A DNA stretch of 64,000 nucleotides from Siphonodentalium dalli. Its lineage: Eukaryota; Mollusca; Scaphopoda; Gadilida; Siphonodentaliidae. Below are positions 38,879 through 50,435 of this stretch, piece by piece. The first letter of the stretch is position 1; each line of letters opens with the position of its first letter. The stretch lies in contig CP136067.1 of assembly GCA_032622095.1 (NCBI GenBank), forward strand, positions 79,884,705 through 79,948,704. Direction: 5' to 3'. The notes beneath the pieces are model-generated. The model saw only the letters and a list, made by a program, of their open reading frames with translations. It was not told the DNA's origin and made no database searches. The position numbers and the translations under genes are program-made.

Positions 38879-39837
38879 TTTTTCGAACATCAAATGCTGA
38901 ATCACGTTAGGTCATCAAGCCCTGAAAATTTCACCATTTCACTCAGATCGTTACGAGAGTCGATTCAGTGTTTCTCTCCGAATCTTAAGGCCTGCTCAGG
39001 CTCCTCCCCTTTGACCAATCGTCCCCGGGGGGTGGGGGGATGTAATAACCGTGTTTTCTCATAGGTTTGCTACGGTCCCCTCTTTCATCCTCAGAATTGG
39101 AGGGGGTAGGTCTCTATATCCTATTTGGGCCATGCATGAATGAGTTAACTCCCTTGCCTATGACCAATATTTATCCAAGACACCTTCACTCTGTGAACAT
39201 TAGGACACCTGAAGTACAGGTACATCTGTTTCCTTTTCGGAGCTCTGTTGCTTTTGGAGTTCTGAGCTACTGCGTATGGGACACAAGGGTCTATATTTAC
39301 ACATGTCTACAAAGAACAATACTTTTCTTTACAGGATGCAAATCTATTCCGCTTCAGCAGTTGGGTTTCATAAGGCTTAGTCTGAAGTATCTGCCTCGTG
39401 GCCTCCTCCTGTTCAAGAATTCTAATTATAACCATTATTTCATTCCAGTGTCCAAGATATCTTTTACCCAAAATATGTATCTCCTAATAAGTATCTTGGA
39501 CACTGAACTCATAGGGCCCTCCCAGTTGGGATCAATATTCCCGCCCCGCACACTCGGTCAAAACGCATCGAACACACAGCAGGGGGGAATTAAAAGACCG
39601 CAGACCTACCTGACAGGGCTTTTTATAATGAAAGGAATGTCACATGGTTTAGCGGAAGTCGAATCTGATTGGGTTTGACCGTGCGCATACTTTAGGTACC
39701 GATTTTCGATTTTCCTTCTAGAATCTTGCAAGCAAGAAATATATAACCATTAGTTCATTCAGTGTCCAAGATACTTATTAGTAGATACATATTTTGTGTA
39801 AAAAAAGTATTATTTCCTTACACCTTACAGAGCGTGT

Positions 39838-41500
39838 TTATTGTCCCCCTTAAATTTATTTTCGGGGGACTATTGTAATCAGCTCTGTCCGTCCGTGCGT
39901 TTGTCGTGCCGTGCGTCGCACCGTCCGGAGTTATAACTCCAGTAATGATCATCCGATTTGATTGAAACTTGGTATGTAGGTGTCTCAACTAAGCACACAG
40001 GTGCTCTGCAATTCTGGGTTTGATCCGATGTTCTTTTATGGAGTTATTTCCCTTTTTGTCCGCCGACCCAACGGGTTCGGAGGACTATTATAATCAGCAC
40101 GTCCGTCCGTCAGTGCGTGCGTCCGAAGTTTCCGGATGATAACTTTAGAGTGAACCAAATTAAATTAAATTTGGTATGTGGGTTTACTAGCAGAAAAGAC
40201 AGGTCAAGTTCGAATTCTGGTTCCGTCCGCCAATTTTCACCAGAGTTATGCCCCTTTTTTTTACTTAGAAAACCCCTGAAAGTTGGTTTCCGGATGATAA
40301 CTTTAGTAGAGTTAATCGGATTCAAACCAAATTTGGTATATTACTTTCTCCCAGCAAAACACAGGTCAAGTTCGAACTTGGGTTCTGCCCGACCATTTTT
40401 GGCAGAGTTATGCCTCTTTTTCGACATAGAAAATTCAGTTTTTCTTCTGTTTTTTGTTTCCGGATGATAACTTGATTTTGGATTGTTTATATGCAAAACC
40501 CGTTTTTTGTGGATTACTTATATCAAAATACAGCTCAAGTTTGAATTTCGGTTTAATCCGATAATTTTTGCGAGAGTTATGGCCCTTTTTTGTCCGCCGA
40601 CCCGACATATAAAACCCCAAAAGTTGGTGTCCGGATGATAACTTTAGTATGTGTACTTTGGTATGTGTCTTTCTCCCAGCAAAAGTTATGTCCCTTTTTG
40701 ACTTAGAATTTTTGCCAATTTGAGGTTTCCGGATGATAACTTTAGTAAATGTGTACTGAATGAAATTAAATTTGGTATGTAGGTTTACTAGCACTAAAGA
40801 CAGGTTTTTATGCGCAAACAACGGTTGTATTAAGCCGACGCTTAGAGGCGGATATGAGGTCTACCGACCTTTTATTTCAACTTTTTTTTTACTTAAAAAA
40901 TTTCTCACTTTTTCGGTTTCCTGATGATATCTCAAGTTTGGATCCTTTAATTGCAAATACCCATTTTATGTGGATCAGTCATATCAATACACAGGTTGAG
41001 TTCGAATTGGAGTTTGATCCGATGATTTTTCCTAGAGTTATTGACTTTTTTCGACTTAGAAAATTCAATTTTACTTTTTTTTTTCTTTGGTTTCCGGAGG
41101 ATAACTCAAGTTTGGACTGTTCAATTGAAAATTCCGTTTATTTGTGAGTCATTGATATCAAAATACAGGTTAAGTTCGAATTTGAGTTTGATCCGATGAT
41201 TTTTCTCAGAGTTATGGGCCTTTCGACTTTGAAAAACATTTTTTATAATTTTCTGTATGAGGGTACCTTCATGGTGTAATCAACTCCTCCTACAGTTTTG
41301 ATGGTAGATATTTGTAACTTCAGAGTATTGTTACCCACATATTGGAGATATGCAACATGTATATAGATGACGGAAAAAATTATTTTGTTATGGAATTATT
41401 AACCCTTTCGACTTAGAACATTTCAATTTTTTTTTTATTTCTTTAACAAAGCGGCATCAACTTGCCACGTTGCCGGGGGACACTGTGGTCGCCCGACCTT
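39838..41500. repeat. Composite dispersed repeat of 'TTTCCGGATGATAACTTTAG' modules
   Basis: Two near-identical heads, 'gggggactattgtaatcagc' (39866) and 'ggaggactattataatcagc' (40078), are followed by at least six modules that alternate 'gtttccggatgataacttta', 'aaatttggtatgt…tttact', 'acaggt(c/t)aagttcgaa' and 'agagttatg(c/g)cccttttt'. It ends near 'ccgggggacactgtggtcgc' at 41475. The same modules recur at 9490 and 14395. Class unknown; no coding sequence. Confidence 0.6.
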
Positions 41501-43860
41501 TTATTTTACTTTAAGTTACTGAATTAAAGGCAATAATGCGAGACAACGTAAATTTAAAATAAGCGAGCGGCTGATTTAAATGCTACTCAACTGGTAGGTT
41601 GTTAAAAGCAGTGATACAGCTTATGAAATAAAATTAGAACTAATTTTTGTGTCTACATGCATGGTAAAACTTGCGACGAAATAGTAAAGCAAATAACGAT
41701 ATATCCTGCCAGGAAATATCCCGACTTTAGCTGGAAAAGTTTTTGGCGGGAAGCTAACCTTGTGGTATTACGTGTATTGAACGTTGTCATTATAAACAAA
41801 GATTCTCGAAGCTGCAACAGTTATAAAATATGGAATATAGAAATTGAAGTTAATCTACCAGAGAACGGAAACCAGAAACCCCTTGTTCAATGGGTGATCT
41901 TATTTTGTTAAAAAAAAAAAAAACTAAGAGCTTACAACCAAGTTACAACCAATGTACCTGACGTTAAACTGGCACAAATTCAACACTACTACAAGTTCCA
42001 AACTTTACACTGAAAGGCGGTAGAGATCAATGACCGCATGGCATTGCTGACATTATTTGAGGTTAATCCATAAGAGGGAAGATAGGGTCTACTACGGCTG
42101 GATCTTTTTCAAGACACTAAAGTGGCACACAATGTGACATTATTACTGGCAGGCTTTCCATCCACAATTTTTGGCGGGAATGCCGACCTTGTGGCATTGT
42201 TGACTTGGCTCCAAGAGATTCCACAAGAGACAGGGGAATATTATGCCGTCAGCAATTTTACATGGCGTAAATATACTGGTTATCTGGCAAAAATGAAATA
42301 TTTTTATCAAACATGAACATATTTCAGCCATTAATCATAAAAATATAGTATTTGGCACAATATTTTGTATATGATAATTTTTCTTGGTCGTTGGCGATGA
42401 GTTTTGAGGTCTCTCAGTGTAACAACACAGAATAATTTGGGCTGATCCCTGGGCATTGTTATATATATATATATTAAAGCCTCAGTTTTCTTTCCTTGTA
42501 TCTGATATTGATTGTTCACAGAATCTATTTAACTGACACTTTGCTGATTTATTCAACTGACACTTCAACATTTCGTGAGTCGAGACATCACAGAAACCAA
42601 GTGTGTCGATCGACTATTGTCTTTGATGGCACCAGTCTCTTTTATGCGATGATTGGTTTGACTTGTACAGCCGAAGCGTTACCCAACACTATGTAGACAA
42701 CTATCCACATGACATGAGCTATTGACCGTGTCTTAAAGGCATCAAGTGTATGATTCACTGCAACTTGTTAATCGTCAGTGTCGGCCTTTTGTGACCAAAT
42801 ATCAAGTCATGTTTGGGGAGGGTAATGAGGCCGATGGTCTGCTGTAGTAGCAGGAACTATGCTACATATAAAGTTGTTGGAAAACTGACAAAATTATTAT
42901 TATATTATACAATATACTACTCAAAAATGAGGAACGAAGTCCCCCGATATACGAGGTATTCAGACCGAATTTCAATTCTATTACAAGGTGGGAAAATTAG
43001 CATATACTATTAAGAAATGTCAATACTTTAAATTTAGTCGACAGTGGTCCGACTGGAAAAATCTCATACCTAACTATTAAATTAAGAAGAACAAGAAAGA
43101 TTATTTAAATTGAGGTAAATATATACTAAGATAATCCACACAGCAAAAATCTGTACTCTCTCAAATCATTAAGACCATCTAAATGTTTTTACAATGCGAC
43201 TAAACTATCTTTTTTGGCATTCTGTGTGCATATATATATATATAAAAAAAGACACAATGCGGGGGAGGGTGGATGTGTCGGTGCCCGAAAAAGTAGTGGT
43301 ACTATGCAGGCATTCTGGTAAACATAACTCAAAGTTCCCAAGTTTGTGCTTGCTAAATCACTTGATAAAATGTGTTTGCCTATAACACCGAATAAAAATC
43401 TCCCGAACCAAAAAACGACTTTACATTTTTGCGTTACAATACAATTACTTTCCAAATTGATGACTACAAATACAATACAAATTTTGTTATCTTTAAACCA
43501 CATTATTAGATTTCTTATATCATGATGATGACTCTGCATAAGTCGGTGGCAAAAAATGTCATCTATTTTGCAATTTGGTGCCCCCTCCCCTTTATATCCC
43601 TGATTCCGACAACTTCACTTTTTGAAGTTTTTGACCTATGTCATTCTATTCCTCGCAAAGAGTGAACCCTGTTAGACCCTTATTGAGTCCTCTTGGTGGT
43701 CCCATTTTAATTTCAGTGGTGAACAGACAGACATTCTGACAGACATTTGCAAATATAGATATAGATAACTGGAATTTATCAGTTACTAGTATAACTTTTT
43801 CTGTTTGCACATCTAGATATCTGTGTCTAATGTTTCAATCTTTTATTGCTGTTGTTTCAG
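41501..43860 (+). other. Remainder of TRPM intron 1
   Basis: Contains A and TA runs (41909, 42458, 43213) and a decayed RTE-like tail at about 43660-43770 (gaacagacagacattctgac). An 84-residue frame at 41657 is not recognised. The exon 2 acceptor closes the intron. Confidence 0.4.
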
Positions 43861-44041
43861 TATGTTCGAGTTGATGTCGAAACTAAAGTAGAAAAGGTTC
43901 TGACATTAATGATGGACATGTGGCATCTAGAAAAGCCGAACCTGCTGATTTCTGTGACAGGCGGGGCTAGGAGTTTCCACATGGTCCAACGGTTAAGGAC
44001 GATCTTCCATAGAGGTCTGATGAAGGCTGCACAAAGCACAG
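43861..44041 (+). CDS. TRPM-family channel, SLOG/MHR exon 2
   Basis: Encodes YVRVDVETKVEKVLTLM followed by W-x-L-x-x-PNLLISVTGGA and then RLRTIFHRGLMKAAQSTG. The PNLLISVTGGA block is a hallmark of the TRPM N-terminus and forms part of the Rossmann-like SLOG core. The acceptor follows a T-rich tract ending gtttcag at 43860. The donor gtactg begins at 44042. The exon is 181 nt, starting in phase 0 and ending after one base of a Gly codon that is completed by exon 52845-53008. The large preceding intron (34826-43860) holds the DIRS-like remnant and dispersed repeats. The reading frame has no stop in the exon and diverges from protein-like sequence immediately outside the splice sites. Confidence 0.92.
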
Positions 44042-45099
44042 GTACTGGAATAAAATGGTTATGATTTCGTTGGCATCAATTTTCGCGGTCTCTCACAAAA
44101 AGGCCAATTCGTGAATCGGAGATGGTTTTTTCATTTTCACAAATTAACAATACGGGGTATTATATAACAGTTTGAGTAGTTATTGTTGAGTACTTGGAAC
44201 AGGTAGTTTGGCTCAGTAGGATATCTTTCAACTAGTGTGCTAATAGCTACAGGCTTTATTTCACATGCTAGAGTGACAGAGCAATGTTTGACATTTCCTG
44301 CACACGACGAAACTATTAGCTTTTATTGAGTATAGAATTCATAGGGCCTTGATTTCACAAAATAATTTACAAGGGATTGGAGGACGTTATTCGTTTCGTC
44401 TCACATTCCATATTTTATTACATCCATTTCACGACATGGCGAAAATGTACTTAAGGGAGCTTGTCCAATTCCGACGGAGTTTCCGTCGGAATCGGAGTTT
44501 CCGATGGATATTTCCGATCTCCGATACCGATGGCAATCGGAGTTTTTGTATCGGTATAAAACTCCGATTCCGTCGGAGATTTTTCGCTGTGTCGTCGGTA
44601 AAATCATCCGATTCAATCGGAGTTTTATATCGGAGTTCCCGTTCTTCAAGTGCGGTATACGTTTTGGAAAACTCCGATCCCGTGAATTTTCATAGGAGCT
44701 TTTAATAAATCGTCGTTTCGGTTCTTCGTGTATATTGTTTATATATATACCAGACACAACGGAGAAAGACATGTAACATGTTACGTCCATTCTCAGCGAC
44801 TCGGCCATTTCCGCTTCGCTGAGGAAATAACCTCCCCATAAATAGAAACCATATTCGCGCAATGCTAAAATAGGCCTATAATTATCAGTCGACGTAAACA
44901 TCTCCGTAATAATTATAATATCAGATGAATTTATATGATAATAATATACTGAGTTGAAATTTATGTCGACTGTATAATTATATGCGTGCAGGATTTGAAC
45001 CGGTGGAATATGATATCTACTGGTAAGTATATTATTGGGTGCATACAAGATTTGAAATACACTGGGTTTACGGTATTCTCAGAATCCGACGATGTTGCA

Positions 45100-45330
45100 A
45101 ATATAGTTTATATCGCTAAGGGGTCATCTCAAAACTACTATCGGGATCCCGATAGGATACCGATAGTTATATATACAGTTATCGGGAAATTATCGCGAAA
45201 TGACGCAACGTTTTTCGGGAAATTATCGGAATATTTACATAGTCTATCGGGATTCGATCTATCGGAGTTTACTTTCATTTCGGAGTATCATATTCCGAAA
45301 ACAACGCATGTTGTTTGGAAAGTTTCTGTA
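45100..45330. repeat. Short palindromic 'TATCGGGA' cluster
   Basis: Repeated 'atcgggatcccgatagg', 'accgatagttat', 'tatcgggaaattatcgcga' and 'tcgggattcgatctatcgg'. Related in style to the 'tccgat' repeats in the arms of the host element, so possibly a third, internal block of the same kind. Confidence 0.45.
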
Positions 45331-46323
45331 TCGGGATTACTCCGGACTTTTATCGCGATTTTATGTTTTATAGGCCTATCTTTATTATTGATTTAATAGT
45401 TTCCTAACATGAGAAATCGTTAGTATAAAGTTTTAAAGTATCAGGGGGCACGTGTCGTAGAACTATTATATGTTATACTGTGGTGATCAGTGGGTGCTAC
45501 GTACAATATCGGTATTTTACCTGGACAATACACCCCACCCATCGGGAAATCTTCAAAATCAATAAATAAATTCACGGGGAGCATACCCAAATATGTATAG
45601 TATAGGCCTTAATGCAAGTGGCTACTTTCACTTTCTAAAAATAGAACAGATCCATCAATTGATTAAATTCTAAGATTTATTTCGGCGTTGCATGCAGCGG
45701 CTACTATCTTCAAAGCTTAATTGTGTTTGTAATATGTTTAAATACATCCGACTTTTAAATATGGAGGAAATAAAGAAATACATATATTATGGCAAATGTA
45801 AAAGATTTGTATTTAATCGCGAATCGCCGACGACACAATTAATGCATGCACAATCGAGTGCAGTCTTAACACGAGATGTCGTATATGTTCTATTTTTAGT
45901 CCGATTCCAGGAATTGGGGTCATCAATATTTACGTTTCTGGGAACAACACACGTGGCATTGCAGAGTAATACGTCTCGAAGATTTCACACAGTGAACGGA
46001 TTTATAAAACAATTTCAAACATGGGACAATTTAACTCAAGCTTAAAAAAAATATCGGGCCTGTGTACACGTAGGCCTATATTCCGAATATACATAGCCTA
46101 GGCGAAATTTATATTGGAATATGTGCGATGTCCATGCAGCATTTGATGTGCTTTATAACGCAATCATGGCAATTGCATTTTTGTTTACCGGCACATGCAT
46201 GGAAACAACAAATCTCGCCAGTAGACAGCCGTAGAAAGAAAAATATATATCCACAGTGGGTTTAACTTTAGCCTAAGCAGGAAATTTTGCTGTTATGCCT
46301 ACATTCTGCATGGTCATGCAGTT

Positions 46324-46452
46324 TCGGGGGGGGGGGGGGGGTAGATCGATCATGCACGCCATGAATATCTACACGATTCTCTACCCTTTAGTCAAGAGTA
46401 GGCTATAGAAATTCGAAACATGACATATGGGGGGGGGGGGGGGGGGGGTGTC
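46324..46452 (+). repeat. Two long G runs
   Basis: About 16 G at 46325 and about 20 G at 46431. Such runs can form quadruplexes and are prone to length errors in sequencing. Confidence 0.8.
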
Positions 46453-47378
46453 CTGCTGTACATGTAAAGTTTTAGCAACATTTAGCAGTAATATTCCATA
46501 CTTTTTCATGAATCGTAATATGGTAAATAAAGAGCGTGTGGAAATATGAATGGAAAATTCCATGCAAATCTGCAGTGCAAAGGTTATAAATACGCGAAGT
46601 AATCATAACATTTAACTGACAATTAAATGTGTGCATGGGCTGCTTTTCATATTCTACATTAATTTCGTTTTCTGTAATTACTACTAATTATAATGCTGCA
46701 TTGATTATTTCGATAAGTTGAACATAGCCTAATTATGTTGACAGTGTCGAATTTCACGATTGCATCATCAAGGTAACACGATGCGATTTATTTGTAGTAG
46801 GCCTGCTCCTATATTTCGTCATTTTTATCTTTCAAAAAGATGTCTTGCTAACTTTTATTTAGTTTACTTTCGATATTAACCATTTACCCAACAGTAATAT
46901 TACCTCCAGCCAACAGAACTTTCTGGTGACGTCAAAGTTTTTGGGGGAAAACATGTATTATTACTAAATGTTATGTGGCTCCTGATTTATGAAATTATGT
47001 TCATCTGTATGGATGGGGACTGGGAGTAAAAAAACAAATCCAGAGTTGTGAATCCCCCTCCCCAAGCATGATAGTATGGTGAATATTTAGTAGGTTTTAT
47101 ATTTATATTTTATAACAATAAATGTAATAAACAAACGAAAGGTAAGTTTTGTTTTATCAACAGATCAATGTGACATTCAGTTTCAATTTCTCTGTCGGAA
47201 AACCATATCACGAAATTGAGTGATTTATTAATGTTTTAAGCCATGGCTACGTGGTGAAATGAAACATAAAATAAATCATCAAGTGGCCTATCAACTCTTG
47301 GATAGTTACGTGTAAATTCAGTTACAATTGACTGCATTATTAGTCCAAACTAGTCAACATTGTGCCATCGATTACAAC

Positions 47379-48241
47379 GGGTATGGTTCTCTATTCCGAA
47401 GGTTCGCTAATCCGAAGGTTCACTAATCCGAAGGTTTACTAATCCGAAGGTTCACTATTCCGAAGGTTCACTATTCCGAAGGTTTTCTATTATGGGAGTT
47501 TTTAGCCAGAAATGAATCAAAATTTGCGCCCCCGTACATTTATACACCCCAATCTAATATATAATTTGTCCCAGATGTCGGTTATTAATAGCAAGAAGAC
47601 AGTATCAGTTTATCATTTTAATATTATAGAAAGTTGAAAACACAATGACTGAAATAAACTACGAGTTAGAGATGCATTCTACCCGAACTGGCAATCTGTA
47701 CTTGAAAGAAACATCAACATTAAAATCAATACAAAGTCAGAATTGCAGTTAGGTCCATTCAGCGGTATTCTGCTATACGGTAAGTTATAGCGCTCCAGTA
47801 TTGATTGACCGTAAGAGCCCCACTGTTATAGTCCGCCTTTAGCATTTGGGACATTATATTAATCAAAATAACTCCTATGTAAATCATTTATAAATCAGAT
47901 GATTTATTGAAGTTATGTCTACGTAAAATAACACTTCCTAAAACGACATATATGTCGGTTTAGTCCTCAGCCGATAGACGACATATATGTCGTTCTACTC
48001 GCCAAAGGGTTAAATCTCAAGGAAACCCACGAAAACAAAAATCACATTTTTTTTTTTAATGTTTTAAGTTATTTCCTTCATAAAAATAGTCTTCGTACTA
48101 AAGAACCCTCTCAATACTTTAGAATATAGAATTAACTTTTAAAATAACAAAAACATTCGGAATAGTGAACCTTCGGAATAGTGAACCTTGGGATTAGTGA
48201 ACCTTCGGATTAGTGAACCTTCGGAATAGAGACATGTTCCC
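47379..48241. mobile_element. 863-bp element with tandem-repeat termini and 9-bp target duplication
   Basis: Ends are inverted: GGGTATGGTTCTCTATTCCG on the left, GGGAACATGTCTCTATTCCG in complement on the right. Each then runs through four to six repeats of a 16-base 'gaaggttcactaatcc' unit. Flanks are a perfect 9-bp direct repeat, GATTACAAC (47370-47378 and 48242-48250). A 9-bp duplication with a GG end fits a Mutator-like non-autonomous element. It lies inside the 6-kb element and is therefore younger. Confidence 0.8.
47830..48009 (-). mobile_element. Partial TTAA-type MITE inside the 863-bp element
   Basis: Contains 'gttatgtctacgtaaaataa', 'cacttcctaaaacgacatat' and 'gttctactcgccaaaggg' followed by TTAA (48010-48013). 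This is the reverse complement of the left arm of the MITE at 52451-52784. The other end is not found. Confidence 0.55.
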
Positions 48242-48638
48242 GATTACAACGCACGTGTTTTTTTGTTTACTTCAATTTACAACGCACCGGTTTTTGACCT
48301 TGACATTGCAGTCAATACATTCGTACCGCACATATCTTGTGCAATTAATAAATTAAACAATTCTTTCGTGTCTACATTGTATCTTATGATCGAGAAAAGT
48401 GCTTTCTCTTAGTGAAATTTTGAGCAATCATATTCAATATAAAATGACAAGACAGTGCCGATAAGTAATTCGCGGTAAATGCAGCACTATTCGGAATTAA
48501 TGCGCACTTTCAATTTAAAAATAGCCGCGTTTGTCTCGTGAACTCTTGTGTTCAAATAAAAGTAACTAATGTTAAACAATGTCATTTCTTTGATTTTTCA
48601 CATCATGATATGGCCAATTTACTTGAGTATTTGGCAGT

Positions 48639-49595
48639 GTTAATGCGCGGAGAATAATAATTTTATTAATCAAACGAGAGAACAAAACGGCCGATCGATG
48701 CACATTTGTGCTATACAGTATTTTATTATTGTTGCGCTGACGCCGGCAAGGTCCGAGGTGTTTTCATCGTCATCAGCTGATCAATAAGTTCAATGGAAAC
48801 ACTCGATAAATGGTCAATTGATACTAACACTAAAGCTAAGATATATTATGTTTGAATTTGCAATGAATGTCATTTATTTATTACCGAATGGCTAATAGTT
48901 ATATAGCCATGATAGATGACAGTCCCCATTGTGCGCCCCACATTCCAACACCACGTGTTCGCAGGTACAAATTTCTGTTGCTCGATCGTTATCAGTGGGC
49001 GTTTCTTGATCTTTCTTGGCGGGAGTGTTTTTTAAATAAACCATTTGGATTGAATCGTGTGTCCATTCCTTTGTATTTTTAGATTACATTGTGGAGAATA
49101 TACTCAAGATTATATAATTGTCAATGCGCGCAGAATAATAATTTTATTAATCAAACGAGAGAACAAAACGGCCGATGCACATAAATTTGTGCTACAGTAT
49201 TTTATCATTGCTGCAATGACGTCGACAAGGTTCCTAGATTTTTTCATCGTCATCAGCTGATCAATAAGTTCAATGACAGCATTCGATAAATGGTCAATTG
49301 ATAGTAATACTAAATCTAAGATATATTCTGTTTGAATTTGCAATGAATGTCATTTATGAATTACCGAATGGGTAATAGATATAGCCATGATAAATGAGTC
49401 CCCATTGTGCGCCCCAATTTCCAACACGTGTTTGCTGTAGGTACATATTTTTTGCGCACGTCATCAGTGGGGGTTTCTTGGCGGGAGTGTTTTTTAAATA
49501 AACAATTTGGATTGAATCATGTGTCCATTCCTTTGTATTTTTCGATTATAGTGTGGAGAATATACTCAAGATTATGTATTTGTTAATGCGCTTTA
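48639..49595. repeat. Tandem duplication of a 460-480-bp block
   Basis: The block starts 'gttaatgcgcggagaataat' (48639), repeats as 'gtcaatgcgcgcagaataat' (49119) and begins a third time at 49581 before diverging. It contains 'catcgtcatcagctgatcaa', 'aagttcaatg' and 'ttggcgggagtgttttttaa'. The copies differ by scattered changes and small indels. Part of the 6-kb element interior. Confidence 0.8.
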
Positions 49596-50435
49596 ACAAC
49601 ATAATTTATTTGGGTACTAATCCAGCCAATCCCCGTGCCCCAATATTGGGCTGAATTGGCGTGACGTTGGGACGTGTAACTGAAGAGAAAATCGAAAATG
49701 TTGTTGAACTTTTCGATCAAAACTTTATTGAATTCTCAAAATTGCTCACTCAGTGTATTAAAATAAAATATTATTCGATCTTGTGATGAATGAGGGAAAA
49801 AATCAAATCAAATGACAGTTTTATTTGAGAACATTTCTAGGGCCAAAAGAGTTTTATCAAATATATATATTTCAATTTTTTATCACGTTCACTTTGGAAC
49901 AGTCTATTGCTAGTGTTGAAGGGATACTACCTTTATGAAACCATTCCTTTTTACGTTTCCTTCAGAGCGTTTCTAGGAGATATGTGCTGTATGAATAATA
50001 TGCATAAAGAATTCAATGGACAATTTAATAACTTGGAATCAAAACATGAAACGTGTAGAGTTTTAATTCTTTTAAACAAGCTTCCACCCCAATAAAAATA
50101 TGCTTACGAAGGAGGCTGTGGACGAATCCAAAAGTAATGACAACAAATAGAACCGGAAACATAAACAAACATGCTCGATTCGTCGATGAAATCTGATTAA
50201 ATCGGAGTTTTAACATCGTAGTTTTCATATCGGAGAAAAACTCTGATTTCATCGGAGTTTTGTTCAGAGTTCATCGGAATTTTCACCGGAATTGATCGGA
50301 GTTCTTGATCGGAGAAAAAACTCCGATCTAAGAAATTCCCATGATGAGGGAGAAAACTCCGATTAAAACTCCGATTAAAAGCTCCGATCACCGACGGAAA
50401 CTCCGTCGGAATTGGACAAGGTCCCTAATGTCTTA

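Larger units (their letters stand above)
35575..39810 (+). mobile_element. Decayed DIRS-like tyrosine-recombinase retroelement
   Basis: A block with much higher GC than its surroundings inside intron 1. From 35582 there is Ser/Pro/Ala-rich, gag-like coding remnant. At about 38030-38130 the frame shows ILTCSQGWGWAF-x-x-x-x-x-QGH, resembling the start of a DIRS RNase H domain (…TDAS-x-x-GWGA…QG). At 38672-38878 lies a clearer block (see that entry). Near the right end, 39444-39504 and 39760-39800 repeat 'cagtgtccaagat' and its inverse, which could be terminal repeats. Stops and frameshifts are everywhere. The element type is inferred from fragments; no intact catalytic domain is present. Confidence 0.5.
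44454..50426. mobile_element. 6-kb element with long, subrepeat-built inverted ends
   Basis: The left end AGGGAGCTTGTCCAATTCCG and the right end in complement AGGGACCTTGTCCAATTCCG continue together through 'acggagtttccgtcgg' (about 35 of 36 match). Both arms then run on for some 230 bases as repeats of 'tccgat' and 'cggagtttt' palindromes. Flanks are AATGTACTTA (44444-44453) and AATGTCTTA (50427-50435), a likely 9-10-bp target duplication with one indel. That fits Mutator-like elements. The interior holds frames of 136, 117 and 71 residues but nothing I recognise as transposase. It sits wholly in TRPM intron 2. Confidence 0.65.

Noticed and set aside
39067-39678. 203-codon frame as a host gene
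   Set aside because: It sits inside the decayed retroelement, contains parts of the terminal inverted repeat in its sequence, and shows no family features.
44401-45048. 215-codon minus-strand frame
   Set aside because: Its C-terminal half reads through the palindromic left end of the 6-kb element and the rest has no protein-like conservation.
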